A stretch of DNA of 64,000 nucleotides from Linnemannia hyalina (taxonomy: Eukaryota > Mortierellomycota > Mortierellomycetes > Mortierellales > Mortierellaceae), in NCBI GenBank assembly GCA_019671135.1, contig JAHRHY010000011.1:434001-498000 (forward strand), given 5' to 3'. This document shows positions 10,105 to 22,273 of the stretch, piece after piece. The notes under the pieces were generated by a model. That model ran no database searches. It was not told the origin of the DNA and saw nothing but the letters and a program-made list of their open reading frames with translations. Both the position numbers and the translations under genes were made by a program. Positions within the stretch are counted from its first letter, which is position 1, and every line of letters begins with the position of its first letter.

Positions 10105-13100
10105 TTAGATCAGGCTGCCTTTGCGCATCGCCAGGATAGATGCAGCCGCAGGTCCGTATCCAAAACTATACCCATACCCGCCACTGGCTCCACCATGCGC
10201 CGCACTTCCTCCTCCAACTCCGTTCGGGACTCCACCTCCGCCTGCAGAGGTAATCATCCCAAAATGACTGCCCGTCGCTCCTCCTGCTCCACTTCCTGGA
10301 CCTCCTGCCGCTGCCGCTGACGTGGACGAGGACGATCCAAATGCCTGCTGAGAGAGCAAATAGTCTCGGAACGACGACCGGGGCATCCGAACCGTCAGTT
10401 CCTTGGTAATCTTGGTCAAATTCGATACATTCGTCATTACAAGTCGTGAAAAAATCTCCGTCTGCCCTCCGTTGTTGTGTTGCTGTTGGTGTTGTTGCTG
10501 TTGCTGATGTGGTGTTATTGAGGTCGTGAAATTTCCTGTCTGGGATCTTGAGGGCTGATGCATAGAGGATGACAGGTTCTCAGGAGATCCCGTCGTCATC
10601 GACATTGCTCCCAAGTTGGTAGCAGACGATGATCCAGGAATCGACGACGACCCAGATTGAGGCGTCGTGGCTTTGGAGGAAGGGGCGGTGGTGGTGATGT
10701 CGTTGGTGTGTGAAGCTGAAGAATATAAGGTCGCTCCTGTCGTCGTGGGTGTTGTCAGGTTAGAATTGTCGCCGCCTGTAAGCGCGGATCCGTTCCTAGG
10801 CGCAGAGGGTGAGGTCGATAAGATAGTCGTCGATGACGTCGTCGTTGTCGTCACGGTTGTCGTCATCGTCGTGCGAGCGTTGCCGTTGCTGTTACCACCG
10901 TCGCCAGCAAAACTTGATCCTGACCCAGATCGACCAGCGTTAATGGAAGCCGCGGAGGAGAGCTGTCGGACCAATGTCGAAATCACAACCACAGACTTAA
11001 CGAAGTCGCTGACACCCATACCGAATCGTCGCCGGAGAATGTTGGCATCGTCCAAACTGGTTCCAGCACCATGCTGCTGGCCAAGCTGGGTCTGAAGGGT
11101 GTTCGAGCCCGAGGCTTGGTGAGGATGAGGCGTGTGGTTCTGCTGGTACTGCTGTTGGTGGTGAGGCGGGAACTGCCCGTGCTGGTGGTGAGATGGGTGC
11201 GAGTGAAGATGATGAGCGTCCTCTGTGCGGATCATGGTCAGATCCAGGTCCAATCGCTTCACAATCTCGGTCATCTGCAACAGACACTCCTTCATTTCGC
11301 GCCACAATTGCGATGCCGGCAACTGGGAAACACCTAATCCTGATGCCTGAGATCCATAGTGATGCGACTGGACTGGTCCCTGACTCAAAAAGCCCTGAAT
11401 TGGAAGAGAGGACGCCACAACCGCCGACGAGTAATGAGACGAGAGCGCCTGCTGAGAAATCGAGGGCAAACCCGAAACACTTGCGGAGCGAGCTGTCATC
11501 ACGGGCTGGTAAGGTGGCGTTGCAATGGCGGGGGTTTGGCTAACTTCGTGCGCTTCGTCCTGAGGGATCGATGGAAGGGCGGGGTCAAAGGAAGCCTTGG
11601 ACGAACCTTTGGAGTGAGTCCCAGCTCGTCTCTCCTGTCGAGTCGGTCCGTTGTCTTCTGAAGTGTGATTCGTTGATACTGCAGATCCAGCTGCTGTCGT
11701 TTCGGTCATAGTAGTTGTGGTCGTGGGCGTAGTAGTAGAAGGGTTGATTGGTAGGGAGAGGCACATCCCGTTCGAATAAGGCACGGTATCGGACACGGGA
11801 GAGAAGAGAGGTGAGCGGATCAAGTTTCCAGTCTCTGACTTGGCTTTATGAGCGGAAGGCTTCGCCGACTCGCCGTTAACAGAGGATGACGACGACGCCT
11901 GCTCATTCGAAAGCTGAGGTGGGCTCAGAGTCGCTGTGCTGCCATCCTGCTGATCCAGAGTAGACTGTTTCCCTCCAGCGCTCCCATGGCTGCTGCTAGC
12001 ACCGCTTCCGCTGACAGCGCTTCTAGGGGGAGACGCAGACACAGATCGAGCACGAGGTGACACGCGATGTTGGGGACTGGCCATCAGGTTTTCGACTCGC
12101 GTCATGCATGTCTCGGTCAACGACTGGATCAGGCGCCGTGCCGCTTCAATCGCATGCTCAACGGTCATCAAGAGTTGAGTGTCCTCTTCGTCGTCGTGGT
12201 GGACGTTGGTCGACTGAGCGCTGTGGTTGCTGGCGCGCGACATATTCTGGCTTCGCTGCGGGATTTGAACTGGAAGCCAGCTGGAGGATGTGGGCATGGT
12301 CGGTGAGAGCTGAAACGGATGGGATTGATGGCTCAAGGTCAGGTTGTTAGACGAGAGCTGGTGCTGAAGCTGGGGGTGATGCTGATGTTGGAGGTGGTGT
12401 TGCTGAGCTTGCTGCTGTTGGTGGTTCATGCCAGAGAATATCATTGCTTGCTGGATCTGCTGTTGTTGCTGGTGATGTGCGTGAGATTGCTGGTCCTTGA
12501 GCATAGGGTGATTGGATTCAACAACTTCGACACTCAACTCTCCCGACCCCTGCAAGAGCGGCAAAAGTGAGTCCCAGGCCATCCTGATCTCTGACAGAGC
12601 TCCATGCAGCAGGAGGACAAGGTTGCGGACCAAGCGCGCGTCGGCCACCATACTAATGCTCCTGATCTGAGTCTGCACAACGTGGACCAATTTCCGGAAT
12701 GCCACTACATTAGACTCGCAGCAGCGCATAATCTCTGAACAGATCGACTGATCTGGCACTTGTACCTGGGCTGAGTTGTCGAACCGGTCCAACGCCTGAA
12801 TAAGCTGCGTCATAGCACTGTTGGCGCTCTGGAGAAGACGAGTAAAAAGAAGACTGAACTTTTCGTCTGTAGAACAGCCAACAACCTGCTTGACAGCCCT
12901 GTAGATCTGCGAAAGGGCGAAGAGGATACCACGGGCTGCTTCGACAAGTCGGACGCGCTCGCCAGGTAAAGGGTGAGGTGGTGGTGGGTGGGTCGCCAGT
13001 CGCTGAAAATACATGTCGCTGTACTTGTCGCAGTCGTTTGAGGTCGTGCTTCCAAAAGAGCTTGTCGAGTCGCCCGAAATACCTCTGGAGTGACTAATAA

Positions 13101-15564
13101 ACCGGTAATGGTCGTCGCCATGGTTTCCATTCCCATGCTGACTGTTGGTCCGAGCTAGTTTAATTGACGTAGGTTCCGGCGAGAGCGTTCCCGAGTGAGA
13201 TCCTGACCTCTCCACGACAGGTATACTGAGGCGCAAACCAGGTTCGCTCCTGCTCTGGCGATGTGTTTGAGGGATCACTAAGTTATCCGCCGACGCGGAC
13301 CTGGTTGTCCTCTGCTGTGACAATGGCGGCAACTCCTGATGGGTAGCTGAATGCTCGTCGCCTCGTATCCTCGCGGGCAAGACCTCATGTTCCTCTAAGT
13401 AAATGAACGCTCCATGTTAATCTCGGCATCCAATGATAAAATATCCCATTAGCATAAAAAAGCAGTGCAGCTAATTTCGTCATGTGCTTACTCTTATGAG
13501 CCACCAGGAACGACTTTAGGCTGTTGAGCCAGCCCTCCATATCCTCTCCTGGAAAGTCGACAATTTCGGATGGTGGGAACACAATAGGATTCTGTTCGAT
13601 CTTGAGAAACTGGAGTTGGCTCATCTCTCCAATGTATGTGGGTATAGTCTCAAGTCGGTTCTTCGATATGCTCAGCACCTACATATCACAAAGGAATACG
13701 GCGTGTTAATCCTTGATCGATCCTTGTGCCGACTCTGCTTAATTATGCAAGGAAATTTTGAGAATATCATCCAGCGCATGCTGACTTACTCGAAGATTCA
13801 TCAGGTTCCCAAAGTTATCCGGAAACCTCGAGATTTTGTTGCGACTCATGTCCAGGATCTCAAGACTTGACAGATGACACAGCTATTCCGTAAGGAGGAG
13901 AAATAAAAAGGGCTAGTTAGTTGGATGACTATAGTATGCGCGTGGTCGATTGAATTGTCACGTCAAAACAAGAGGAGTAGCAGGTTGGAAGTACATGTCC
14001 ATTGAGAATATTCCTCTTTCATCCGTCCTTGTCTGAGCACCCCCTTTTATCTTTACCACAGCTGGGAAGATCCTGATCGAGTTGGCACGAATGTTGAGGT
14101 ATCGCAAACTGGTGAACATGTTGAGCTGCAAGGGCAGTGTCCTGATGGAGTTGTGGCTCATGGTCAACCTATATTTATGAATGGACAGGCATGGGTTAGT
14201 TCACAATAATTACTGCACCTTGTCAAACCATGATCGGATGCATCGATCAAGTAATAAACAAGCAGAAGGCAAAAGAGAAAAAAACAACATGCTAGATCGA
14301 GTGTCCCTTCTCCTGCATCCCCTCCACGTGCGCGGAGGCCTTCCAGCTTCCAACACCACTTTGTTATCCATTTTAGCCATTTACAGGACAGGTTGGCTAT
14401 TGATGTTTTTGTTTAGACCACGCCCTATCATTAAACACCTTTGCTTTCAATGCTCTAATTGCAGGATGCCTTTCGTAACAAATGTCTTCCAAACCAACGC
14501 AAACTCCTCAATGTTCTTTGTCCTGCCAAAGTGCCAAGGTGTCAAAAGTAGATACCATTCTCCCTTTTGCCAAGATTGTCGACAATTCCTTTGGATTTTT
14601 ACTGCCTTTCCCTCTTTCCTTCGGACAGGAGAAAAACTTGTTGCCCATCGAATGCTGATCGCCTGACGTGGTCCATGACCTTCTCCTGCAAAAACGTCCG
14701 GGAGTGAATCGTCGTTGCCGCGCGCAATATGAAAACCAGCACACACAGGGCTGAATGGGTGGGTCGCATGAGGCGAGGCAAACACAGGCATACATCTTTT
14801 CATTCCATTTCCTCCCCCTTCCATCACCTCTCCTCCCCTCCTTTCTTTCTTTCTCCCTTCCACTTTCCCGCCTACCTACCCCTCGCATCGTTCTTTTTTT
14901 TTGGTTCTCTCCGTCTGCTCTCCCCCCGCATTTCAAAAAAGTTTTTAGGGGCACATATAGGTGAGGTGACATGAATAAAAAAAGACGAGGCAGAGCGTCG
15001 TGTCCCATGGCCGTAATCGTGGGTCATGCCAAAAGAAAGGCCGACAACGTGCTTCGCACTCCCACTCGCGTATAAACGTATGCCATATTTTTTTGGTGAA
15101 AGGACAGGGCACTGGAGTTGGACTTACTTTTCAAGCACATCCCTCAAGAACTCAATCTCTGTCGGGAACGTTTCCAGGTTCGCATACGAGAGATCCAGAA
15201 TCTGTGTGCTGCCAGCAGCACGTTGCCGTTCCCGAATCATATTCATCAGCCCCGCACCACCTCCAGTGCCATTCACACCATGCCCGTCATGGTGGTGACC
15301 ATTGGCCGCGGCGTGATGGGGGTGGGTACTGGCACTTCCACCACGACTCCTTCGCCCATTGCCAATATTGTTGGTTGCTGTCGTCGTTGACGTTGTTGTA
15401 GTTGTTGTAGTTGCATGGCCGTTGGTATGGGCGCTATTGCTGGCGACTGACCCTGCTGTTGCCGCTACACTCGATGTTGGTATTCCACCTCCTCCACCTC
15501 CACCAGTTGTTGTTCCAGCAGCTGTCCCTCCTCCTGCTGTTCCTCCATCTTCGCCCTGTGACAT
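10105..15564 (-). CDS. SOG2: SOG2-like leucine-rich-repeat protein of the RAM/NDR-kinase network
   Basis: In yeast Sog2 is an essential scaffold of the RAM network (Kic1, Hym1, Tao3, Cbk1, Mob2) controlling polarity and cell separation. Five exons (15564-15128, 14168-14057, 13882-13790, 13678-13492, 13394-10105) give about 1,372 residues. Residues 1-115 are Gly/Thr/His-rich. Five or six LRRs run through about 118-265 ('LDLSYANLETFP', 'LTMSHNSIRTLP', 'LNIRANSIRIFP', 'LDMSRNKISRFP', 'LSISKNRLETIP', 'LKIEQNPIVFPP'), and introns fall between repeats. The long last exon holds the Sog2-type region ('VRLVEAARGILFALSQIYRAVKQV', later 'CLLQMTEIVKRLDLDL') among Ser/Thr/Gln/His tracts. The start is the first ATG opening into the LRRs; earlier non-coding exons are possible. 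Intron 1 is about 960 bases. The LRR and C-terminal assignment is firm; the orthology is by architecture. Confidence 0.85.
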
Positions 15565-16043
15565 TGAAAGCGGGCGACTGTCAGTTGTTGTATGGTGGTG
15601 GAGCAGCAGTGTGATGAGTTTAGGTGAGTGTTATCGTACGAAAGAGGTGAGAGAAGGGGAGGAGTAGGTTGTGATGTCGAAAGGTATATATTTAAAAAAA
15701 GGAGGAAGTGTGACAAAGGGTGATGAGAAGAGCAATAGCAAGGAGAGTGAGAGTGAGAGAGTATTTGCGGTCGAGTATGAGATATGCGGGTTATTCGGTG
15801 TTGTCGTTGGCACTCTTTTGTTATTGTTGGCTGTAGGATGGTTGGAATGTCGCAAGGAGAGAGTAAGAGAAGTGAAGAGAGAGAGAAAGACATGGAAATA
15901 GAAGCAGAGAGCGTCTTGGTGGGCAACCAGTTTCTTGAAAGAAAAAGCCCAGTCGCATTAAGGTCACGTGGAGAATGCAAATAGGTATGTTCATGGAAAA
16001 TTGGTTCAGGGAAAGATAAAAAGGGCTATCTCGCACAAGTACT
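15565..16043. other. Promoter region of the SOG2-like gene
   Basis: About 480 bases that are GA-rich on + and so pyrimidine-rich on the SOG2 sense strand. TATATATTTAAA-like sequence lies at about 15684-15694 ('ggtatatatttaaaaa'), roughly 120 bases upstream of the start codon, and is a candidate TATA element. The 3' end of the preceding C2-domain gene is at the far side. Confidence 0.45.
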
Positions 16044-18169
16044 CTAGATCTCCTGGGGAGAGGGGGGCTCCTCGGACTTGCTGCTCATGCTGCTGAAGAG
16101 CGAGAAGCGCTGCTTCTGGCGGGCAGCAGTCTCGGCCTCAATCCTCTTGGTCTCGGTACGGATATCCTTCAACACGGGGTCCTCGTGGTCAAGGGTAATC
16201 ACAGTCAATCCAGGGAAGTTGGTCTCAAACAGCTTCTTGACCTTGTGCAAATCCTCCTTCCTGGGACTGTAAGTTCCTGAGTTGTTGTCGATCATTAAAG
16301 TCCAGTCGTCGTGGTTGTGCTCGTCACGGAAGACACGGAACTCGCCCGAGAACATCACCTCCGTAGCACGGTTGGCATGCATCGCGTGCTTCGACATGAA
16401 ATCCTGGAAGAAGGCAGCTCCTGTCTCTGAGAAATACATGCCCTTGGGGACAATGCTGTAGGTGAAAACAATCATCTTCAAATCCTGCTCGGGGTCCTTC
16501 TTCAAACGGTCTCCGTGAAGCAAATCGCCCAATTCAGTGCCGTTGGCCACGGCGTTGTACTGGGTGGAGCGACCGTGGCGGTAAAGGTAGGCGTGCTGGT
16601 TGTGAAGAGCCTGGCGAATCTGGGAGCCCTCCAGGTTCTCACCAAAGATCTTTTGAGCGGCCGAGTATTCCTTGTTCCATCCGTTGTATTGACTGTTATG
16701 TATGGTAAAAGGAATGGGTGAAATATGGCGTGAGTGTTCAATTCAGAAGGAATACGGCAAGGATGAGACTATAAAAACAACGAAAGGAGAACACATAGAT
16801 CATAAAGAAATAACTTACGAAGCGTCAGTTCCAAAGATCTCACTGAGATGGTAGAGACGGAGGCGGTAGGCATAGAACTCAAACTTTTTGTTCTCGGAAG
16901 TCAAGACACCGGCGGCATAGCTGGTGTGACGCGAGTAACGGACAGGTCCGGCAGTGGTAGCCTTGCTCAAGCTAGTGGACTTTCCGTAGCTTCTGGTGCC
17001 GGTTGTCTGGACAATTGTTAAACAAGAAAATGACAAGAGAAAAAGGAAGGTGCAGTGGGGAAGACGAAGAGTAAAAGAAGGCGGTGTTAATTTTGTGGTC
17101 ATTCGTATTCGTTCCTTTCTTTCACGCTTTGTTTGTGTTTGCCCTGGACTCTCTCTTGTTTTCTTCAGCTCCGTTTCTTCGAGATGCCTTGCAGATCATC
17201 TCTTTCCTTCCTCTTCTTCTCTACGTTTCGCATGACATAGTCTCGCATAAAAGAAAGTAAAGTAACAAACACTATTATGGATAATAACTTACATGAACAA
17301 TGAGTTTACCGTGAATACGGCCATCAGCGCGGACGATGTCAAGCTCGTGCTCCTGAGAACCCTCCAACTTAGCGCCGAGAGGAAACACAACCTTGCCGAG
17401 AGGGGTATCAACCTTCATCTTGTCCTTGTCATTGATGTACAACAGCAACTCGGTCTCGTCAGTGACGTTCAGCAACTCCCACTTGGCGTCCCACACAGGG
17501 TTCAGCGTGTTCCAGTGGACGCCCGTGCTAATTGAGGGTAACAGAGGAAATTGGAGTGTGAGTCTTCAGAAAAGGGGAGGGCGATGTCTTTGGGAGTTTT
17601 TTTCCATTTTTCAAGCGAAAAAGAAAAGAAAAAAAATGCACTTACATGAAGGAGAGAGTCAAGGGATCCTTGGGGTCGCCAAGGTAGGCCTCGAGGTAAG
17701 GATCCGACGAGAGAATATCACCACGGGGCACATCCTGCAATACGCAAACACAACAATCATACAAAATCGTACATACAGTAGCATAAGCACATTGACACGG
17801 ACGCAAATGCAACAGCCAGCGGCAACAGGGAGCATGCAGAAAGCGGACAGAGAAAATGAGAAAAAAGAGTTTCGCAAAAAGGAAAAAGGGCTGTCAGTGG
17901 ACACGTACCAGACAGAAAAGAGTAATTTTCAGGCACACGCACACCCTCTTATTATTTTAGCCTGGTCGCGCAGGTACGTCATGTAGCGCTGCTCGTTGTA
18001 AAGATGTGTTACTCACCTTGGCACCGACAAAAGTGATGCTAAAGTCCCAGTTCTTGCTAGCAGTGGGGAGGATGACCTCCTGGGCGGTCTCGACAATGTC
18101 GCTAGCGGTGGTCTTGTGGCGGTGAACCAACGACGAGATCTTTTCCTGGATGGACGAAAGTGAAAGCAT
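16044..18169 (-). CDS. C2-domain protein with an unrecognised C-terminal domain
   Basis: Five exons (18169-18017, 17734-17646, 17527-17293, 17006-16819, 16692-16044) with consistent phase give 437 residues. After a short helical start (1-35), residues about 40-160 look like a C2 beta-sandwich: 'NWDFSITFVGAK', 'DPYLEAYLGDP', 'HWNTLNPVWDAKWELLNV', 'LLLYINDKDK'. The 'NPVWDAKWEL' segment is the typical C2 strand with Trp. Residues 160-437 ('YSRHTSYAAGVLTSENKKFEFYAYRLRLYHLSEIFG', 'HNQHAYLYRHGRSTQYNAV', 'VMFSGEFRVFRDEHNHDDWTLMIDNNSGTYSP', 'LFETNFPGLTVITLDHEDP') form a well-conserved-looking globular part I cannot name. There is no signal peptide or transmembrane helix, so it is probably cytosolic and membrane-peripheral. 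Calcium binding is unproven because few of the expected Asp residues are obvious. Codon use is strongly biased to C-ending codons, suggesting high expression. Confidence 0.85.
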
Positions 18170-19464
18170 TGTGATGAGACAGAGGTTTATAAATGAGTGA
18201 TGAGAGAGAGGAAAGGGAGGAATGCAGAAAAAAAGAGATGAAGGAGTGTGAGTGCGAGTGTGAGAAAAAAGAAAAAGGAAAAAGAAGAAAAGAAGAAGAA
18301 GAACCGAGGAAAAGGTCGTATCATTTTAAGAAAAGCCAGGTCAGGAGGAGTTACTTTTTTCCTTTCGTGATCCTAATGGAGAGCAGGAGGGCACGCCTTC
18401 ACCCTTCCAACTTTTCAATTGCAACCCCGGCTCCTGCACACTGACATCGTCAACATTGTCCATGGGTTTCATACCTTCTTCTTCCCCAAGGATCATTCGA
18501 CTTTTACTCTTTCAACTCCTTACTATCTTCCCTACCTTTCTGTCTGGCGAAGAGTGATCGATTAAACCCGAGGGCGAACGAATCAAATGTCAATCATACC
18601 AACCCATCATCAACAACAACAGCCTCCTTCCGCCTCCCCCGCCCTCTTTCTCTCCTCTTCTTCCTCGGCAATCCTCTCCGCCCACGACTCTCGAACAAAG
18701 TGTGTCCACTCCTTACAAGGTTACTTTCCATTGACGCCGATTGTCTATGCCCCTATTTTTAAGCGATCAAATCTGACTTTCGAGTTCTCTTCATTATCTA
18801 TGTTGTTTTCTACCAAGTACCCAACGTATGCACATGCCAGGCAAAAAAAAAAAAAAGTACCGCTTACCACACCGCCTCAAATCCTCAGCCCAGCTATAAT
18901 AACTTTGCCTCCACCCCGCTCATATCCTTCGGATGTTCAAAAAGGAAACCACTGTCGCATGAGCACAATTTTATCCGTCTAGGTCTTTTTGTTGTTTTTT
19001 TTTGTCTCGCCTCACCTCCCTACCTTTGCTTTTCCCTTTTCCTTTTTCACTTGTTGTCATTCGGTCGCTGCATCATGCAAGCAGACAGTTAAATATTGTC
19101 AATGGACCTGCCGCCTCGGCCTTCTACTCCAACCAGGCATACCAGGGGAAGACGCGAATTGTTGTTGAATATTTTTTTATTTAAGCGGAAAGACTTCGCA
19201 GGCTGTTGGACTTGGGAGAAACGCCGCAGAAAAAGAGTAGTTTGCTTGTAAAAGTACAAAGGAATGATATCAAGGATATAAAGAAGAAGGGTAACTAAAG
19301 GTGAAAGAGGAGGAGGAGGATGATTAAGGCTGCTGCTTGTCAACAAAAAGAGGCATTTAAAGTAAAAGTACAGAGAGAGTAGAGGTGGTGGTGGTGGAGG
19401 AGGAGGAGGAGGGGTAGAAATGGAGCGGCGGTGCTTGCATACTCGTGGCGAGAGGTCGAACTTT
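18170..19464. other. Intergenic region between PPZ phosphatase and C2-domain gene
   Basis: About 1.3 kb. It contains the C2 gene promoter (A/G-rich on +, so C/T-rich on the sense strand at about 18190-18310) and the PPZ 3' flank with a GGA-rich block at 19385-19415. Open frames here are Ser/Pro-rich and show no family similarity. No RNA gene was recognised. Confidence 0.45.
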
Positions 19465-22273
19465 TCAGTTGCTAAAGCCCGTGTTCTGCGTGACCCCATA
19501 GACAGAATTGCCATCGGGTATGCTATGAAAATGAAAATCAGATGAAAAGTCAACGGTGAGTCCAATTGAAAATAAAACCTCGTCATACATTTCATCTCAT
19601 CTCAACATTGCACTCCTGCCCTATATTATCTTTCTTCTTACCTGAGGCGCTGCTTGTTCACCCTCCAACCGCCGTTCGTCGCCGCCAAACTCTGCATCTG
19701 CGCACGAGCCGTCGCCTGGTCAATGGGCTTGAGCAGCTCAAACGAACAGAGCAACTCTTCGCTCACACTCATTACAGCCCCAAAGTTATCAAACTCACCA
19801 CAGTAGTTGGGCGCAGAAAAGACCGTGACCAGGGCTCGATCGTTAAAGAACTCGTACCCGTCCTCGACCACCATGTGTGCGCGGCAGATCAGGTCAAAGT
19901 CGTGTTTGTTCAGGAACTTTTGGATGATGCTGCGCCCAAAACAGTACGACACTCCGCGCTCGTTGTCTTCCCAGTCTAGTGCCGTGTCCGAAGGGTCTGA
20001 CCACAGGAGATCGTTCAGCAGTCCATAGTCGGGGACGTCAGTTGGTCGTCGCAGGGCGCGAATGTCGTCCATGGTTCCCAGGGATGGCGAGAGACCTCCG
20101 TGGACACAAAAGATCTTGTTGGCGACAATGGCTGCCAAGGGTAGACAGTTGAACACATCAACAAAGGCCTTCCACATCTTGATACTCGCTCGGCGTTTGC
20201 ACTCGTCATAGAATCCGTAGACTAAAGAGGTTATAAAAGGAGTGTGAAAAATTGGGCGTAAGAGGATGAAAAGATTTCCACTTTGTCATCTTCAGTCTGA
20301 GCACATCGACAACAGTACTGACAGCCTCTCTGTTCGTCAAACCCTCATTTGCCGTTTGTGACACAAGGTCAGACCGCGAAAGAGTCATCTGAAGGCAGCA
20401 AGGGGTGGGTATCAACAATGACCATACGACCACAAATGAAAGGGTAACAAACAAATGCGTCACCCGACAGTTAAAGAGAACAGGATGCAGTCTGGTTGGT
20501 CTGGCTTGTCTGGTACCCTGGCCATTGCTTTCTTCTTTTACTTCAACCATGCCCCTCACTGCAGCCCCTCAAAGTTCATGTGAGGCTCTTTGCTCACTTC
20601 TCTCCCCACACAAACAAACACCAACAACTCAAACTCTCTTTTTTTCTTTCCTCACAATGTTCATGGTTCTTACCTTTGGTGACACTTGCGCACTCGTGAT
20701 TACCACGGAGCAAGAAAAAGTTTTCGGGGTACTTGATCTTGTAGCAAAACAGTAAAAGTATCGTCTCGAGACTCATCTTGCCTCTATCCACATAGTCGCC
20801 CAGGAACAAAAAGTTGGCTGACGGGGGGAACCCACACATCTCAAACATCCTCAGCAAGTCCGTGTACTGTCCATGGATATCGCCTACAATCTTGACCGGC
20901 GCATTCAACTCGATCAAAGTCGGCTGAGAGAGGAACACCTCCCGGACGGTCTGGCAGATATAGATAATCTCGCTGTTGCGGAGACAGATGTTCTTGGCGA
21001 TCTTGCCCGAGTAGCCAGCATCCAGCAGCTTTGAAATCATCTCGTCGATATCCACGGCTTTGTTGCTCTTGTCGCCCGATCCCAAGAAGGGAATGCGCGC
21101 CGTCGGTGAGAGTTCTAGCGACTTTGTCTGAGGTGGCGAGCGGGCAGAGGAAGGCAGCGACGAAGGGATGATCAATGGCGACAAATGAGGTCGCTTGACC
21201 AGGATTGGCTCGCCTGGCTCCAGGACAGCAAAGGGGATGCTTGGCTCTGGTGGAGGAGGTGCAGGTGGTTCCTGTTCTTGTTCCTGATGACTGTAGTCGT
21301 GTTCCTGGTCTTGTTGGGTATCTTTGTTGCTGTTGGCTCCGTTTGCTTGACTCTGCTGGTGAGCCTGTTGGTGGTCATCGTTGCCATTGGCAGGAGGGAG
21401 CACAGAGTCGTTGTCATGGTCGCTACTACTACTGCGTCCAAAAATGTTGTTTTTGATGTGGTCATAGTGCTCCTGTCTTAATTTCGAGTCGACATTGGCT
21501 ACGCCGTCCTTATTATTATTGATATTGGCATTGGTATTGTTGGTGTTATTGTTGATACCACTGGCCGTCTTGGTGGTGGCTACACCGGTAGTAGCTGCTC
21601 CTGGGCCAGTCGAGCCTGTTCCGTTTTGACTACTAGTATTTCCCTGTTGTTGTTGTTGTTGTTGTTGTTGTTGACCTGACACGCCTGTCAAGCTCGGGCC
21701 TACGACCCCTTGACTTGAATGGCGTTGTTGCTGCTGTTGCTGTTGGTAATGGTGTAGTGTGCTGTCTTGGGTATGGGCCGCTGGTGGGGGTTGAATCAGG
21801 TCACTCGAGACAAGCGACGACTTTAGCCTTCGTTCAGACGAGTCCTGGGCATGGCTTGGCAGGATGGTCCCCGAGACGACATCGATGTTCACCTGAACGG
21901 GGCTACTCTCGCACGAGGAATTCGGCCTGGCGCGAGGGAGGGACGCCAATAAGGCTGTTGGTGCTGCTACTCCTGTCGCAGACTCGTGGGAGGACCGACC
22001 CAATAGAGATGACACTGGGTTATTGTTACTGTTGTTGCCATTGGTGTTCTTCTCATGAGATGTTGCTGTTCCTTGGACACGCCCATTGGCTGCCTCGATG
22101 GAGCTGCCTCCATTCCGTCCCGTCGTAGTTGCAGTTGGTCTAGTGGAGAGAGAGTCACGCTTGGCGTCTTGGAGGGAGGGTTGGCTACTATTGGCAGAAA
22201 GGTAATCGGTCTCAGAGCCCAGGGTGCGGGCGGATGCCTTTGGACTCGCCTTCTTGCTCGTCTGGTTCCCCAT
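19465..22273 (-). CDS. PPZ1: PPZ-type serine/threonine protein phosphatase
   Basis: PP1-related phosphatase that in yeast controls potassium uptake (Trk), salt tolerance and cell-wall integrity, and is held at membranes by N-myristate. Exons 22273-20674, 20221-19642 and 19522-19465 give 745 residues. The start chosen is the ATG giving 'MGNQTSKK', a myristoylation consensus; the frame is open further upstream but only through a CT-rich leader. Residues 1-430 are a disordered Ser/Gln/Asn/Thr-rich tail typical of PPZ. The catalytic domain (about 430-725) has GDIHGQ, GDYVDRG, RGNHE joined across intron 1 to '[11 protein letters not shown]', 'HGGLSP', 'SDPSD', 'NERGVSY', '[12 protein letters not shown]' and '[11 protein letters not shown]'. 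'[10 protein letters not shown]' and 'RGVSYCFG' favour PPZ over GLC7. The third exon adds '[19 protein letters not shown]'. Metal and catalytic residues appear intact. Confidence 0.95.
21640..21673 (-). repeat. Polyglutamine-coding trinucleotide repeat in PPZ
   Basis: A run of GTT/TTG triplets on + reads as CAA/CAG glutamine codons in the disordered tail of PPZ. A second run lies at about 21722-21745. Confidence 0.85.

Noticed and set aside
18587..18982. 131-codon plus-strand frame
   Set aside because: Ser/Pro-rich translation of CT-rich intergenic DNA, without motif.
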